Assembly: GCF_007860185.1 (NCBI RefSeq)
Contig: NZ_SJPY01000013.1
Coordinates: 1 to 64,000, forward strand
DNA from: Novipirellula aureliae
GTDB lineage: Bacteria; Planctomycetota; Planctomycetia; Pirellulales; Pirellulaceae
Direction: 5' to 3'
DNA: 64,000 nt
In this document: positions 18,182-28,030 of the stretch, piece by piece
Layout: the number at the start of each line of letters is the position of its first letter
Position numbering within the stretch: the first letter of the stretch is position 1
Program-made: the position numbers and the translations under genes
Notes under the pieces: generated by a model
Databases searched by the model: none
What the model saw: only the letters and a program-made list of their open reading frames with translations
What the model was told of the DNA's origin: nothing

Positions 18182-19537
18182 TCATTGGACGGTGCTTATC
18201 GGCTCAACTTTGCCAATGAGTTGGTTTTCGTCGATGGGGCCGAACGTCCGACTGTCGACCGATACCGGGACATTGTCTCCTACGACAAAGTACTGATCCT
18301 CCGCCAAGCGGAGCGGAAAGCCAGACATATCGTCTTGGGGGCGAACCCGGTACTCTATTTCGCGAAATACGTTCAGCTCCAATCGGAGCCCCTGATACCC
18401 TTGACCGTCTTCCCATGCAAACCGAATGGCGATCGGGTGCGTCGGAGCCACCAAGCGACTGACATCATCCATCGCCACATTTGATGGACGATCACTTTCA
18501 TTGTCGTTCCGCTCCTCGAGCCCAATGCGTCTGTTCCGGGGGGCGATCGGTGACGCGTGCCTGTCGTTGGACGCTGTCGACTCGGTGAGCTGACCGAGAT
18601 TGGCTTTCGATGATTCCGATGAGCGGACAATCGTCGATGCTCCACGAATGAGCGATGATTTCATGACTCTGACACCGTCCGGATTCCAAAAGAGTGTCTC
18701 CAGTACAATCGGCCGTTCTGAATGGATTTTGTTGTCATCATGAACGATCACTTCAACGGCCAAATGCTCGGCACGATTCAAACGCCGGACGATCGATGAG
18801 TTGATCGGGTAATCGTCCATCACGGGCGATGCCTGGTTTTGGCGGTATACCGCAAAGTGGTGGTAACACAACCAATCGTTGATTTGCTTCGAGGGCCCGT
18901 GCTCCCAGGTACGGTTCACGCGTTTCCAATGCGATGCATCGCCACCCGCACCTGGTAGCCACCGCGATTGGCTGCGGTATCGATCCGAGTCGACACGAAC
19001 AAGCGGTGCCAATGTTGGAAAAGATTTCTCTTGAACTCGCAAACGCGTTCCATCGAGAACGATAATATCTCCTGGCAATCCGAGGATACGTTTGACTCGC
19101 ATGCGACCATCGACATTGATAGCCACCATATCGCCAAGTTCGAAGGATCTGGTTTCGTCATTGATGCGAACTTGATCGCCTGGGATCAAGTTCCCGGACA
19201 ATTTGACTTGCTCCGCCGAAACCGACGCACCGCAGTGCCAACATACGATTCCGCTTTTGGGAATCGCGGGGGTCGCACCATGGAGGGGAACGAGTATTTG
19301 GATTTGGCAATTTGGGCAATGAGAACTGAAGTGTGCCCCCATCAATGAGGGGGCCATTGATTCGCCGACCACTTGGCTGATTTTTTGATGGTGCTGTGGA
19401 AGTGGTTCCATAAATTGGAAGTGTCCAACAGAGAAACCCACCACTCCGACAAGTAGGCCGACCGCAGCGATAAACCAAGCGATTTTCGGCCTTTTTGCTT
19501 GTGCTGGGCACGCTGATTGGGAGGTTTGAATCGTCAT
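18182..19537 (-). CDS. Signal peptidase I-like (S26) protease with zinc-ribbon-like insert
   Basis: 451 residues from the ATG at 19537 (MTIQTSQS); the frame is open up to 19711. One membrane anchor near 19-38. The S26 catalytic Ser is Ser60 in GESMAPSL (box B), the likely general-base Lys is Lys149 in RVKRILGLPGD (box D), and the C-terminal box GDNVPVSVDSRTFGPI (box E) is present. Unusual: directly after box B comes CPNC (74-77) and CWHC (99-102), a four-cysteine zinc-ribbon-like pattern. A long beta-rich insertion between boxes D and E makes it larger than the roughly 320-residue E. coli LepB. It cleaves signal peptides at the outer face of the cytoplasmic membrane, if active. It stands alone on the minus strand. 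Confidence 0.8.
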   Translation of the reverse strand: MTIQTSQSACPAQAKRPKIAWFIAAVGLLVGVVGFSVGHFQFMEPLPQHHQKISQVVGESMAPSLMGAHFSSHCPNCQIQILVPLHGATPAIPKSGIVCWHCGASVSAEQVKLSGNLIPGDQVRINDETRSFELGDMVAINVDGRMRVKRILGLPGDIIVLDGTRLRVQEKSFPTLAPLVRVDSDRYRSQSRWLPGAGGDASHWKRVNRTWEHGPSKQINDWLCYHHFAVYRQNQASPVMDDYPINSSIVRRLNRAEHLAVEVIVHDDNKIHSERPIVLETLFWNPDGVRVMKSSLIRGASTIVRSSESSKANLGQLTESTASNDRHASPIAPRNRRIGLEERNDNESDRPSNVAMDDVSRLVAPTHPIAIRFAWEDGQGYQGLRLELNVFREIEYRVRPQDDMSGFPLRLAEDQYFVVGDNVPVSVDSRTFGPIDENQLIGKVEPISTVQ

Positions 19538-19818
19538 TCCGTCGTCGAAAGCGTTTGACTCGAGTTTTTGGGTGCGGTAAAATGTCACAATCCAGCCCGT
19601 CAGTTCAGTAACACCCTTTCGCAGCATATTGTGAAAGACCCGCCTTGTCAGGTTGAAAGTTGATTGAAATTCTACCAATTCAACCTGATTATTAACCCAC
19701 CTTCCAATCAATTCTTTTACAGCTCTGCCAAAATTCCACCGCGAGAATTTCGGGCGGTCTGTTGATGCTACAAAGCTCCGTACTCAAAGAAACCGTACTC
19801 AAACAAGAAGGTTTTCAC
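19538..19818. other. Divergent promoter region between signal peptidase and DUF1501 operon
   Basis: About 280 bp separating divergent genes. AGAAGG at about 19806-19811 is a good ribosome binding site for the DUF1501 gene starting at 19819. No other element that I can support. Confidence 0.4.
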
Positions 19819-21120
19819 ATGCGTTGTCACGGAAATCCCTTTAGTCGCCGCGGCTTTCTTGCCGCGGGAACGCTTGGTGGACTCGGGTTATCGCTACCCG
19901 ATTTGCTTATGCGACAAGCGGCTGCAGAACAAAAACACTATGACTTTATTGAAGCGAAAGCCAAGAGTGTCATTCATATTTTTCTGCCGGGCGGATTGGC
20001 TCAGCAAGAATCGTTCGATCCGAAACCCTACAGTCCTCTCGAGTACCGAGGCGAGATGGGGACGGTCAAGACGAATACGGGGGAAGTGTTCTGCGAATCG
20101 ATTCCCCAATTGGCAAAGCGTGCGGACAAATTTAGCGTGATCCGGTCGATGTCCCACGGTGAAGCGGCACATGAACGGGGAACGCATAATATGTTCACCG
20201 GCTATAAACCAAGCCCCGCACTGAGTTACCCCAGTTTTGGGGCTGTGGTCAGCCATGAATATGGGCCTCGAAATAATTTACCCCCTTACATTTGCATCCC
20301 CAAAGTGCCCAATGAATATGCGGGAACGGGCTACTTGCCGAGTAGCTATGGGGCTTTCGCTTTGGGCGCCGATCCCGCACGCGATGATTTCAAAGTTCGT
20401 GACTTGGACTTGGCGGGGGGAGTCGACCAAGAGCGTTTCATTCGACGAAAATCGGCACTCGAAATCGTGAATCAACGTTTTGCCGAACGTGGTTCATGCG
20501 ATAGTGTTGATGCGATGAACACGTTCTATCAGCGCGCTTACGATTTGCTCGATACCCCTGCTGCAAAAGAAGCGTTCGACTTGTCGAAAGAAAATGCAAA
20601 GATGCGAGACCGATATGGTCGCAACGAAGCGGGCCAACGCATGCTGATGGCTCGCCGCTTGGTCGAAGCAGGATCGCGGTTGGTAACACTTACCTATGGC
20701 GGATGGGATATGCATGCCAACATTACCGCAGGCGTTCGAAATTTGATGCCCCGTTTGGATGTTGCCCTGTCAGCGTTGCTCGATGATTTGTCCGAACGTG
20801 GTTTGCTGGATGAAACGTTGGTGATGCTAACAAGTGAATTCGGTCGGACCCCGAAAGTCAATGCGGACGCTGGTCGTGACCACTGGCCGAAGGTGTTCAG
20901 TGTCATGTTGGCTGGCGGTGGTATCCAAGCAGGGTTGATCCATGGTGCTTCGGACTCAACCGCATCGGAGCCGGAACTCGACCCGGTCTCACCTGCAGAC
21001 CTAGCGACCACGATGTATCGGTTGCTTGGTATTGTCGCCGACAAAGAATTAATGGCGCCCGGTGACCGTCCGATCGAGATTGTGAATGGCGGAAAACTGA
21101 TTACGCCGTTGTTGGCTTGA
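19819..21120 (+). CDS. DUF1501 family protein with Tat-like signal (operon first gene)
   Basis: 433 residues from the ATG at 19819 (MRCHGNPFSRRGFLAAG), preceded by AGAAGG at a good distance; the frame is open upstream to 19762. The N-terminus is a Tat signal (SRRGFLAAGTLGGLGLS). The DUF1501 landmarks are SVIHIFLPGGLAQQESFDPKP, HNMFTGYKPSPALSYPSFG, LVMLTSEFGRTPKVN and GRDHWPKVFSVMLAGGGI. The family fold is related to sulfatases and alkaline phosphatases, but function is unknown. It is the first gene of a four-gene plus-strand run with a PPC-domain protein, a DUF1549/DUF1553 protein and a cytochrome-WD40 protein, a common planctomycete set. Confidence 0.87.
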   Translation: MRCHGNPFSRRGFLAAGTLGGLGLSLPDLLMRQAAAEQKHYDFIEAKAKSVIHIFLPGGLAQQESFDPKPYSPLEYRGEMGTVKTNTGEVFCESIPQLAKRADKFSVIRSMSHGEAAHERGTHNMFTGYKPSPALSYPSFGAVVSHEYGPRNNLPPYICIPKVPNEYAGTGYLPSSYGAFALGADPARDDFKVRDLDLAGGVDQERFIRRKSALEIVNQRFAERGSCDSVDAMNTFYQRAYDLLDTPAAKEAFDLSKENAKMRDRYGRNEAGQRMLMARRLVEAGSRLVTLTYGGWDMHANITAGVRNLMPRLDVALSALLDDLSERGLLDETLVMLTSEFGRTPKVNADAGRDHWPKVFSVMLAGGGIQAGLIHGASDSTASEPELDPVSPADLATTMYRLLGIVADKELMAPGDRPIEIVNGGKLITPLLA

Positions 21121-21147
21121 TATCTCTTGTAAGAAATGAGTCTTCCA

Positions 21148-21358
21148 GTAGTGGATCTTGTTAAAGATCCTCAAGCGTCAGGATCTTTAACAAGATCCAC
21201 TACCTGAGAATTTGTGCAGGATCTTTAACAAGATCCACTACCTGAGAATTTGCGTCAGGATCTTTAACAAGATCCACTACCTGAGAATTTGCGTCAGGAT
21301 CTTTAACAAGATCCACTACCTGAGAATTTGCGTCAGGATCTTTAACAAGATCCACTAC
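21148..21358. repeat. Array of palindromic elements, 39-bp period
   Basis: One inverted copy (21148-21170) followed by five direct copies of a 23-bp element (core GGATCTTTAACAAGATCC) at 21181, 21219, 21258, 21297 and 21336. Starts are spaced 38, 39, 39 and 39 bp, and the 15-16-bp spacer is near-identical (CTGAGAATTTGCGTCA, or a GTGCA variant). Identical spacers exclude a CRISPR. Because 39 is divisible by 3, the array stays open in two reading frames. It fills the gap between DUF1501 and the PPC gene. Confidence 0.95.
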
Positions 21359-21424
21359 CTGAGAATTTGTGCAGAAGAGCAAATCAGCCACTGTTTGATT
21401 CGATCCTCTCAACCGAACCGACTT

Positions 21425-23935
21425 ATGATACACAGCCGATTAAAAACCACGTTGGCGTTCTTGGCTTTGGTGTACTTGCCGATAACGGCGATCGCATCAC
21501 TTCCGGTCGTCGAGAGGCTCGAACCACGCGGCGTCGTCCGAGGTGAGGAAACGACGATCTCGCTAGTTGGCAATCGACTGAAGGACGCTCATCAAGTTCT
21601 TTCCGATGTCGATGGTCTAACCATTCTCGACGTCAAGCCTATCGATAACAAGAAGGTCGAGATAACGATCAAGACCGACCCCACAATCGCTCCTGGCCTC
21701 TACCCAATTCGCTTGGTCACGAAATCAGGAATTGCCAACCTACGCTTGCTAGGCGTGGGAGCGATGCCAATCGTCAAAGAGGTCGAACCGAACAATGGGA
21801 TTGAAACTCAGCAACCGATTGAGCTCAACACGACAATCGAAGGCGTGATCGAACGCGAAGATGTGGATCACTATGCGGTCAAACTTGCGGCGGGGCAAAG
21901 TCTTCAGGTCGAGATCGAAGGTATCCGGTTGGCCTATTCTTTGAACAATCAGAACATCCTCGATCCTTACATTGCCATTCTCGACCAAGGGCGATTTGAA
22001 TTGGCGACCAGCGATGATTCAGCGTTTCTTGGGCAAGACGGTGTTTGTTCTTATACGGCCGAGTCCGATGGGGTTTATACCGTTTTAGTGCGAGACAGCT
22101 CGTTTGGTGGTCATCCAAGCTGCAGCTATCGGTTACATGTCGGAACTTTCCCACGTCCGGTCGCGGCCATTCCAGGTGGCGGTGTGCCAGGATCGACATT
22201 GAATGCCAAGTTGATTCACTTGAGCGGTGAGACCGAAGAAGGATCCGTTGTCTTGCCCAGTGAGTCCAGGAGTCGCTACGCCGTTGTTACCGAGAACGAG
22301 GATGGTATTTCACCATCGCCCAATTGGATTCGTGTCAATACGCTACCTGTGGTCATGGAGGATGAACCGCAGAATAACAATCATCGCAAGGCACCATCCG
22401 TGACGGTGCCTGCTGCACTTTGTGGCGTGATTGGTCAACCGGGTGATTTCGATGCCTTTCAGTTCGAGTGCAAAAAGGGGGAACGGTACCGTGTCAACGT
22501 TTTCGCTCGCAACTGTCTGCGTTCGCCACTCGATGCGGTATTGAACGTGTTTGGTCCCGACTACAAAACGATCGTCTCCTCGGACGACGTGAATGGCAGC
22601 GTTGATCCGTCGCTTGAGTTTGCAACGAAAGTCGACGGCGCACATACGATTCGCATCTACGACCACCTGCGCGGCGGAAGTCCCCTACATCAATACCGGA
22701 TCGAAGTCGAGAAAGCGAATCCGACGTTTGCGCTAACTCTCAAAGAAGGACGCCGTGATCAAGCGGAAGTCATCTCGGTCCCCATCGGGGGGCAAACCGC
22801 TACCGTCATCACGGCTTCGCGCCAAGGTTACAACGATGCAATCGAGCCCCACGTGCTCGGCCTACCCGAAGGAGTGACCGCAACAACGTACCCGATCCCC
22901 AAAGGACGCTCAGAGATACCCATCTTGTTTACGGCGTCATCCGAAGCCAAGCACGACGCTTCACTTTTTAATATCGAAGCAACCGGGGATTCGAAGCATG
23001 CCGATGTTCAGGGAAACTTCGCTCAAACACATAAATTAGTCCTTGGCCAGAACCGTCGTGGTATGTGGAGTTACGATTCCGATCGAGCTGCAATTGCGGT
23101 CACCGATGCGGCGCCGTTTTCGATCGAGTTGGTCCAACCTAAAACGCCGATCGTTCGCAGCGGCAGCAAGGATCTGATCGTTCGCATCGTTCGTGATAAA
23201 GGTTTTAATGGCGCTGTTTCGCTCCGCACGCTTTACAATCCGCCTGGCATTGGCATCAACAATAGCCGAAAGATTGAAAAGGGAAAGTCGGAAGTGAATA
23301 TCCCGATTACGGCCAATGGAAACGCCGCAATCGGCGTTTGGCCACTCATCATGATTGCAACCTATCCGACAAGTAACGGCAACGCCGAAATCGCATCGCC
23401 GCCGATCGAATTGGAAGTTCAAGATTCGTTGTTCAAGTATAGCTTCCCAAGAACGACCGCAGAGCTTGGAACCGAAGCAACCGTCGCCGTCGAAGTCGAA
23501 GTGTTGCGTGATCTACCGTCCACGACCGTTGTCGATGAAAATGAGGTAGCAGCCGATGCGAATGCTGAGGGTACGGGATCGGACGCAGCGGATGCGGAGG
23601 TCGAATTGGTCGGCATCCCCAATGGTGTGACATGTGCCGAGCCCATCCAAAAGGTTTCCAAGGATACAACGATGCTAACCTTTCGCATCGTGGTTGCTGC
23701 TGACGCAAAGCCAGGCAAACACAAGACGCTCGTTTGCCAATCCAGAGTGAAGGTGGGTGACGAAATCATTCACCAAACCAACGGAACGGGTGAATTGCGA
23801 TTGGATAAGCCGTTGCCCGTGAAAAAAGTGGAACAGCCAAAGCCAAAAACGGAAGAGAAAAAAGCCGAACCGAAGAAAGCAGAGCCGAAACCGCTCAGCC
23901 GACTCGAACAACTCCGACAAATGAAGCAGAATTAA
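21425..23935 (+). CDS. Secreted PPC-domain (pre-peptidase C-terminal-like) protein
   Basis: 836 residues from the ATG at 21425 (MIHSRLKTTLAFLALVYLPITAIA is the signal peptide, ending near IAS). The frame is open further upstream through the repeat array, but that part reads only repeat-encoded residues and is unlikely to be translated. An N-terminal IPT/TIG-like module (PVVERLEPRGVVRGEETTISLVG) is followed by two PPC-like beta-sandwiches (VEPNNGIETQQPI ... EREDVDHYAVKLAAGQ, and PQNNNHRKAPSVTVPAALCG ... GDFDAFQFECKKGE), then more immunoglobulin-like repeats. It ends in a Lys/Pro/Glu-rich tail (KTEEKKAEPKKAEPKP) and a basic helix. Its stop is 2 bp before the next start, so translation is probably coupled. 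Confidence 0.8.
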   Translation: MIHSRLKTTLAFLALVYLPITAIASLPVVERLEPRGVVRGEETTISLVGNRLKDAHQVLSDVDGLTILDVKPIDNKKVEITIKTDPTIAPGLYPIRLVTKSGIANLRLLGVGAMPIVKEVEPNNGIETQQPIELNTTIEGVIEREDVDHYAVKLAAGQSLQVEIEGIRLAYSLNNQNILDPYIAILDQGRFELATSDDSAFLGQDGVCSYTAESDGVYTVLVRDSSFGGHPSCSYRLHVGTFPRPVAAIPGGGVPGSTLNAKLIHLSGETEEGSVVLPSESRSRYAVVTENEDGISPSPNWIRVNTLPVVMEDEPQNNNHRKAPSVTVPAALCGVIGQPGDFDAFQFECKKGERYRVNVFARNCLRSPLDAVLNVFGPDYKTIVSSDDVNGSVDPSLEFATKVDGAHTIRIYDHLRGGSPLHQYRIEVEKANPTFALTLKEGRRDQAEVISVPIGGQTATVITASRQGYNDAIEPHVLGLPEGVTATTYPIPKGRSEIPILFTASSEAKHDASLFNIEATGDSKHADVQGNFAQTHKLVLGQNRRGMWSYDSDRAAIAVTDAAPFSIELVQPKTPIVRSGSKDLIVRIVRDKGFNGAVSLRTLYNPPGIGINNSRKIEKGKSEVNIPITANGNAAIGVWPLIMIATYPTSNGNAEIASPPIELEVQDSLFKYSFPRTTAELGTEATVAVEVEVLRDLPSTTVVDENEVAADANAEGTGSDAADAEVELVGIPNGVTCAEPIQKVSKDTTMLTFRIVVAADAKPGKHKTLVCQSRVKVGDEIIHQTNGTGELRLDKPLPVKKVEQPKPKTEEKKAEPKKAEPKPLSRLEQLRQMKQN

Positions 23936-23937
23936 TC

Positions 23938-26475
23938 ATGGACTATCGAATTCAAGCTCGACCGCGCGGGTCTATTTTCGCTGCAATCGTTTGCACCGCA
24001 TTGCTGCAAGCTGCTTGCATGACGCCAGGGGCGGTTGCCGCATCGGCATCGGTCACAGGAGCGACTTCGGAAAAGCCTAAGCTTTCGGTCTACCCGCCGG
24101 AGATCAAACTCAACTCGGCTCGAGACTTTCAATCTTTTGTGGCCGTACTTTTGCGGCCTGATGGAATTACCGAAGATGCCAGCGATCGAGTCGACTGGTC
24201 AATCGATGACCCGAAAATTGCCAAGCTTGATGGTTATCAGTTGTATCCACTCGCGGACGGCGAAACCGATTTGGTCGCCCGCTATGCTGGTTCGAGCGTG
24301 CGTGTGCATGTTACCGTTGCGGGGGCATCGAATCGACCTGAAATCAGCTTTAAGAACGATGTGATGCCCGTTTTGACTCGATCGGGTTGCAATACAGGTT
24401 CTTGCCACGGAGCGGCCAGCGGTAAGGATGGTTTCAACTTGAGTTTGTTCGGGTTCGATCCCCAAGGCGACTATTTCAGGATCACTCGCGAGATTGGATT
24501 TCGGCGAGTCAACCTGGCCGTTCCCGAAGAGAGTTTGCTGCTAAAGAAGGCAACCGGGGCGGTTCCGCACACCGGTGGCAAACTCTTTGATGCCGAGTCC
24601 GATTACTACGCGACGATCTTAGAGTGGCTGGAAAAGGGTGCCAAGAATGATCCCGCCGATGCAGAGCCGCCAGCCGTCGAGTCGGTTTCAATCTTGCCCC
24701 CGCAAGCGGTCTTGGAAGGGGAGGGGACGAGCCAGCGTTTTGTTGCCGTTGCAACCTATAGCGATGGCTCGACTCGCGATGTGACTCGTCTGGCTGCCTT
24801 TAACTCCAACAATTCGTCGACGGCTGCAATTGATGACGCGGGAATCGTGACCGCGGGACAACGGGGGGAAGCATTCGTGATGGCTCGCTTCGATACCCAC
24901 ACCGTCGGCAGCCAAGTGTTGGCATTGCCAGCCGATTTACAATACACGCCGCCCGAGATTGCGGGTGATGAAATCGACCAATTGGTTGGCAAGAAACTGA
25001 AGCAACTACGGATTCTACCAAGTGAGCGATGCAGTGATGAAGAGTTTATTCGACGAGTGACAATTGATATCACCGGCTTGCTACCCACTCAACAAGAATT
25101 CGATCACTTTGTCGCGGATTCGAGTGAAAACAAGCGAGCCGAGCTGATCGACCGATTGCTTGAGCGAAAAGAGTTCAGTGAAATTTGGGCGATGAAATTT
25201 GCTCAATTACTGATGATTAAAAGTAGTAACGACGTGAGCTACAAGTCGGCGTTTTTATACGCCAACTGGCTAACAGACAAATTTGCTCGAAAAGTACCGA
25301 TCGACGAGATGGTGCGTGAGTTGTTGACAGCGACCGGGGGCACGTTCACTTCGCCCGCAACGAATTTTTACGAGGTCGAACGCGATACGCTAAAGACGGC
25401 CGAGAATGTCGCCCAAGTGTTCATGGGAATTCGAACCCAATGTGCACAATGCCACAATCATCCCTTTGATCGTTGGACCCAAAACGATTATTACGGCTTC
25501 GCCTCCTTCTTTTCGCAAGTCGGCCGCAAGCAAGCCGAAGACTATCGTGAAAAAATTGTGTTCAACCGCTTTAGTGGCGAAGTCAATCATCCACTGACCG
25601 GGAAACCCCTTCCTCCAAAGTTCCTCGGAGGCGAGACGCCCGAAACGAAGGGGAAGGATCGACGTGTAATCCTTGCGGACTGGTTGACCGATGCCGAAAA
25701 CCCATTCTTCGCATCCTCGATTGCCAATCGTGTTTGGGCCCATTTCATGGGCGTCGGCCTCGTTGACCAAGTCGATGATATTCGGGTTAGCAATCCGCCG
25801 AGCAATCCCGAGTTGTTTGACGCGCTTGGCAAAAAACTGGTCGCCTATGATTTTGAATTGAGTGCGCTGGTGCGTGACATCTGTAATAGCGATGCCTATC
25901 AACGATCCAGTGTGGCCAATGAATCAAATGCCCACGATACTCGGAACTACGCCCATGCGGTTGTCCGACGAATTCCGGCGGAAAGTTTGCTAGACTGCAT
26001 CGTCCAAGTCACCGAATCGCCCGACAAGTTCCGTGGGTTGCCAATCGGGGCCAGTGCGGTGCAGATCGCGGACGGGGCGACCTCGAACTATTTTCTCGAT
26101 GCGTTTGGTCGCTCGCCCAGAACGACCGTTTGCGAATGCGAAGCCTCGACCTCACCCTCCCTGTCACAAGCCTTGCACCTGTTAAATGGAAACTCGATTA
26201 GCAACAAAATCAATCAGGGAAAAGTGATTCAGCGGTGGGTCAAGGAAGATAACTTAAGCTCCGAGCAAGTGATCGATCGAATTTATGCTCGTTGCTTGTC
26301 GAGATACCCGACACCTGAGGAACGTGAAAAATTGATCGCGAACGGACTCGATCTACCGACTGGGAAGTCAGCCGGCAGTAACGGGAAAAAGAATCAAGCG
26401 GATAGTAGGATCCCGCAATTGACCGACATCTTTTGGGCTGTCCTCAACAGCCGCGAATTTGCATTTAACCACTGA
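23938..26475 (+). CDS. Big2-PSCyt-DUF1549-DUF1553 protein (multi-domain c-type cytochrome)
   Basis: 845 residues. Signal peptide near 1-34. The order is a BIG2-like domain (about 47-128), a cytochrome-like segment with the atypical heme pattern CNTGSCHGA (C151, C156, H157; four residues between the cysteines), a second BIG2-like domain (about 235-315), DUF1549 (FIRRVTIDITGLLPTQQEF), a standard heme motif CAQCHNHPFDRW near residue 500, and DUF1553 (NPFFASSIANRVWAHFMGVGLVDQ). The CX4CH form recurs in this family and may be a real c-heme attachment variant. The start at 23938 lies 2 bp after the PPC gene stop. Likely periplasmic; function unknown. Confidence 0.85.
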   Translation: MDYRIQARPRGSIFAAIVCTALLQAACMTPGAVAASASVTGATSEKPKLSVYPPEIKLNSARDFQSFVAVLLRPDGITEDASDRVDWSIDDPKIAKLDGYQLYPLADGETDLVARYAGSSVRVHVTVAGASNRPEISFKNDVMPVLTRSGCNTGSCHGAASGKDGFNLSLFGFDPQGDYFRITREIGFRRVNLAVPEESLLLKKATGAVPHTGGKLFDAESDYYATILEWLEKGAKNDPADAEPPAVESVSILPPQAVLEGEGTSQRFVAVATYSDGSTRDVTRLAAFNSNNSSTAAIDDAGIVTAGQRGEAFVMARFDTHTVGSQVLALPADLQYTPPEIAGDEIDQLVGKKLKQLRILPSERCSDEEFIRRVTIDITGLLPTQQEFDHFVADSSENKRAELIDRLLERKEFSEIWAMKFAQLLMIKSSNDVSYKSAFLYANWLTDKFARKVPIDEMVRELLTATGGTFTSPATNFYEVERDTLKTAENVAQVFMGIRTQCAQCHNHPFDRWTQNDYYGFASFFSQVGRKQAEDYREKIVFNRFSGEVNHPLTGKPLPPKFLGGETPETKGKDRRVILADWLTDAENPFFASSIANRVWAHFMGVGLVDQVDDIRVSNPPSNPELFDALGKKLVAYDFELSALVRDICNSDAYQRSSVANESNAHDTRNYAHAVVRRIPAESLLDCIVQVTESPDKFRGLPIGASAVQIADGATSNYFLDAFGRSPRTTVCECEASTSPSLSQALHLLNGNSISNKINQGKVIQRWVKEDNLSSEQVIDRIYARCLSRYPTPEEREKLIANGLDLPTGKSAGSNGKKNQADSRIPQLTDIFWAVLNSREFAFNH

Positions 26476-26521
26476 TTGATCGTAATCCCGGCCAAGTCTC
26501 CATGTTTCACCATCAACAATC

Positions 26522-28030
26522 ATGAACCGTCATTTACTCACTCTCGTTGTTTCGGTCAGCTGTTTGCTATCGAGCCAAGCGGACGACAAAATCACCTACG
26601 AAGATCATGTCAAACCGATCTTCCGCCAACACTGTTTGAGCTGTCACAACCAAAGCGATCAAAAGGGTGGTTTGGCGCTCGATTCGTACCTGTCGCTCGT
26701 TGAAGGGGGCGGTAGCGGCGAGGTGGTCTACGATGATGGTGACGCGTCGGCGAGTCGGCTTTGGCAATTGATCAACCATGACGACACCCCCGTCATGCCG
26801 CCCAATCAAGATAAGATCCCCGCCGAACAGTTGACGACGGTGCTGAAATGGATCGAAGGAGGGATCCTTGAAAATTCGGGTTCAACAGCCAAGAAGAAAA
26901 AGCAGAATGCGTTGTCGTTCGTCGCATCGGGGGGCGGTAAGCCAGACGGACCGGCGGCGATGCCCGAATCGATTCCGCAAACCGTACCCGTCGTTACCAA
27001 ACGCGCGGCGGCAATCACGGCAATTGCATGCAGTCCCTGGGCTCCGCTCGTCGCTATCGCGGGCCAGAAACAGATTGTTTTGTATAACACCGATACGGCG
27101 GAACTTCTCGGAATCTTGCCGTTCGAAGAAGGGATTGCCCAATCATTGCGGTTCAGCGGTGACGGGCAGTTCTTGATTGCTGGCGGTGGCGAGCATTCGT
27201 TTTTAGGCATTGCTGCCATTTACAACGTCACGACTGGTGAAAGAGAAGCCACAATCGGCGATGAGCTAGATGTCGTCCTTGATGCCGATGTCAACTCGTC
27301 CATGAGTCGGGTTGCGATGGGCGGTCCACAAAAAATGTTGCGTATCTACGACGCGTCGAGCGGCGAATTGGTGTTCGATCTTAAAAAACATACCGATTGG
27401 ATCTACGCGGTCGCGTTTAGTCCCGATGGAGTCCTCGTCGCTTCCGGGGATCGCTCGGCAGGTCTCGTTTTATGGGAGGCCGATACAGGCCGCATCTACC
27501 TGGATTTAACCGATCACAAAGCAGCCATCAACGCAGTCGCCTGGCGTGACGACTCGAACGTCTTTGCCAGTGCTTCGGATGATGGAACCGTCAAAATTTG
27601 GGATGTCGTTAGCGGCAAAGTCATTAAGTCTATCGGAGCACACGCTGGAGGCGTTACCGATGTTGCATTTGACCATCAAGGACGTTTGATTACCGCGGGC
27701 AAAGACAAACGTGTCAAACTATGGGACACGAGTGGCAACCCTATTCGAGATTTCGAACCAATGAGTGAAGCCGTATTGGATGCATCGGTTAGCTATGACG
27801 GGAAGCGGATCGTGTATGGAGATTGGTCCGGGAAAGTTTTCGTAGCCGAAACAGAAACACCAAAGTCGAAACAGACTCTCGCGGCGAACCCACCACCGCT
27901 CTCAAAGCGAATTGAGCAACTCGAAAGCCAGATCGCCGATCTCGAAAGTGAAGATCCGACGACGGACGAAACGGCAACTCGGATTGACCAGCTGATAGCC
28001 AAATTGAAATCGCTCCAGCAAGCGGAGTAG
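26522..28030 (+). CDS. PSCyt1 cytochrome fused to WD40 beta-propeller, secreted
   Basis: 502 residues. Signal peptide 1-20 (LVVSVSCLLSSQA). PSCyt1 domain with heme motif CLSCH (C38, C41, H42) and the typical distal run DTPVMPPNQDKIP. A linker with Lys-rich KKKKQ precedes WD40-type repeats from about residue 165 to 450: for example WIYAVAFSPDGVLVASGDRS, then AINAVAWRDDSNVFASASDD, then GGVTDVAFDHQGRLITAGKD. A short coiled coil ends the protein (SKRIEQLESQIADLESE). The propeller probably mediates protein contacts with the partners of this operon. It is the fourth and last gene of the run, 46 bp after the DUF1549/DUF1553 gene. Confidence 0.87.
   Translation: MNRHLLTLVVSVSCLLSSQADDKITYEDHVKPIFRQHCLSCHNQSDQKGGLALDSYLSLVEGGGSGEVVYDDGDASASRLWQLINHDDTPVMPPNQDKIPAEQLTTVLKWIEGGILENSGSTAKKKKQNALSFVASGGGKPDGPAAMPESIPQTVPVVTKRAAAITAIACSPWAPLVAIAGQKQIVLYNTDTAELLGILPFEEGIAQSLRFSGDGQFLIAGGGEHSFLGIAAIYNVTTGEREATIGDELDVVLDADVNSSMSRVAMGGPQKMLRIYDASSGELVFDLKKHTDWIYAVAFSPDGVLVASGDRSAGLVLWEADTGRIYLDLTDHKAAINAVAWRDDSNVFASASDDGTVKIWDVVSGKVIKSIGAHAGGVTDVAFDHQGRLITAGKDKRVKLWDTSGNPIRDFEPMSEAVLDASVSYDGKRIVYGDWSGKVFVAETETPKSKQTLAANPPPLSKRIEQLESQIADLESEDPTTDETATRIDQLIAKLKSLQQAE

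Noticed and set aside
21148-21358. Possible CRISPR array (regular 39-bp period)
   Set aside because: Spacers are near-identical, the repeat is itself a palindrome with an inverted leading copy, and no cas genes are nearby.
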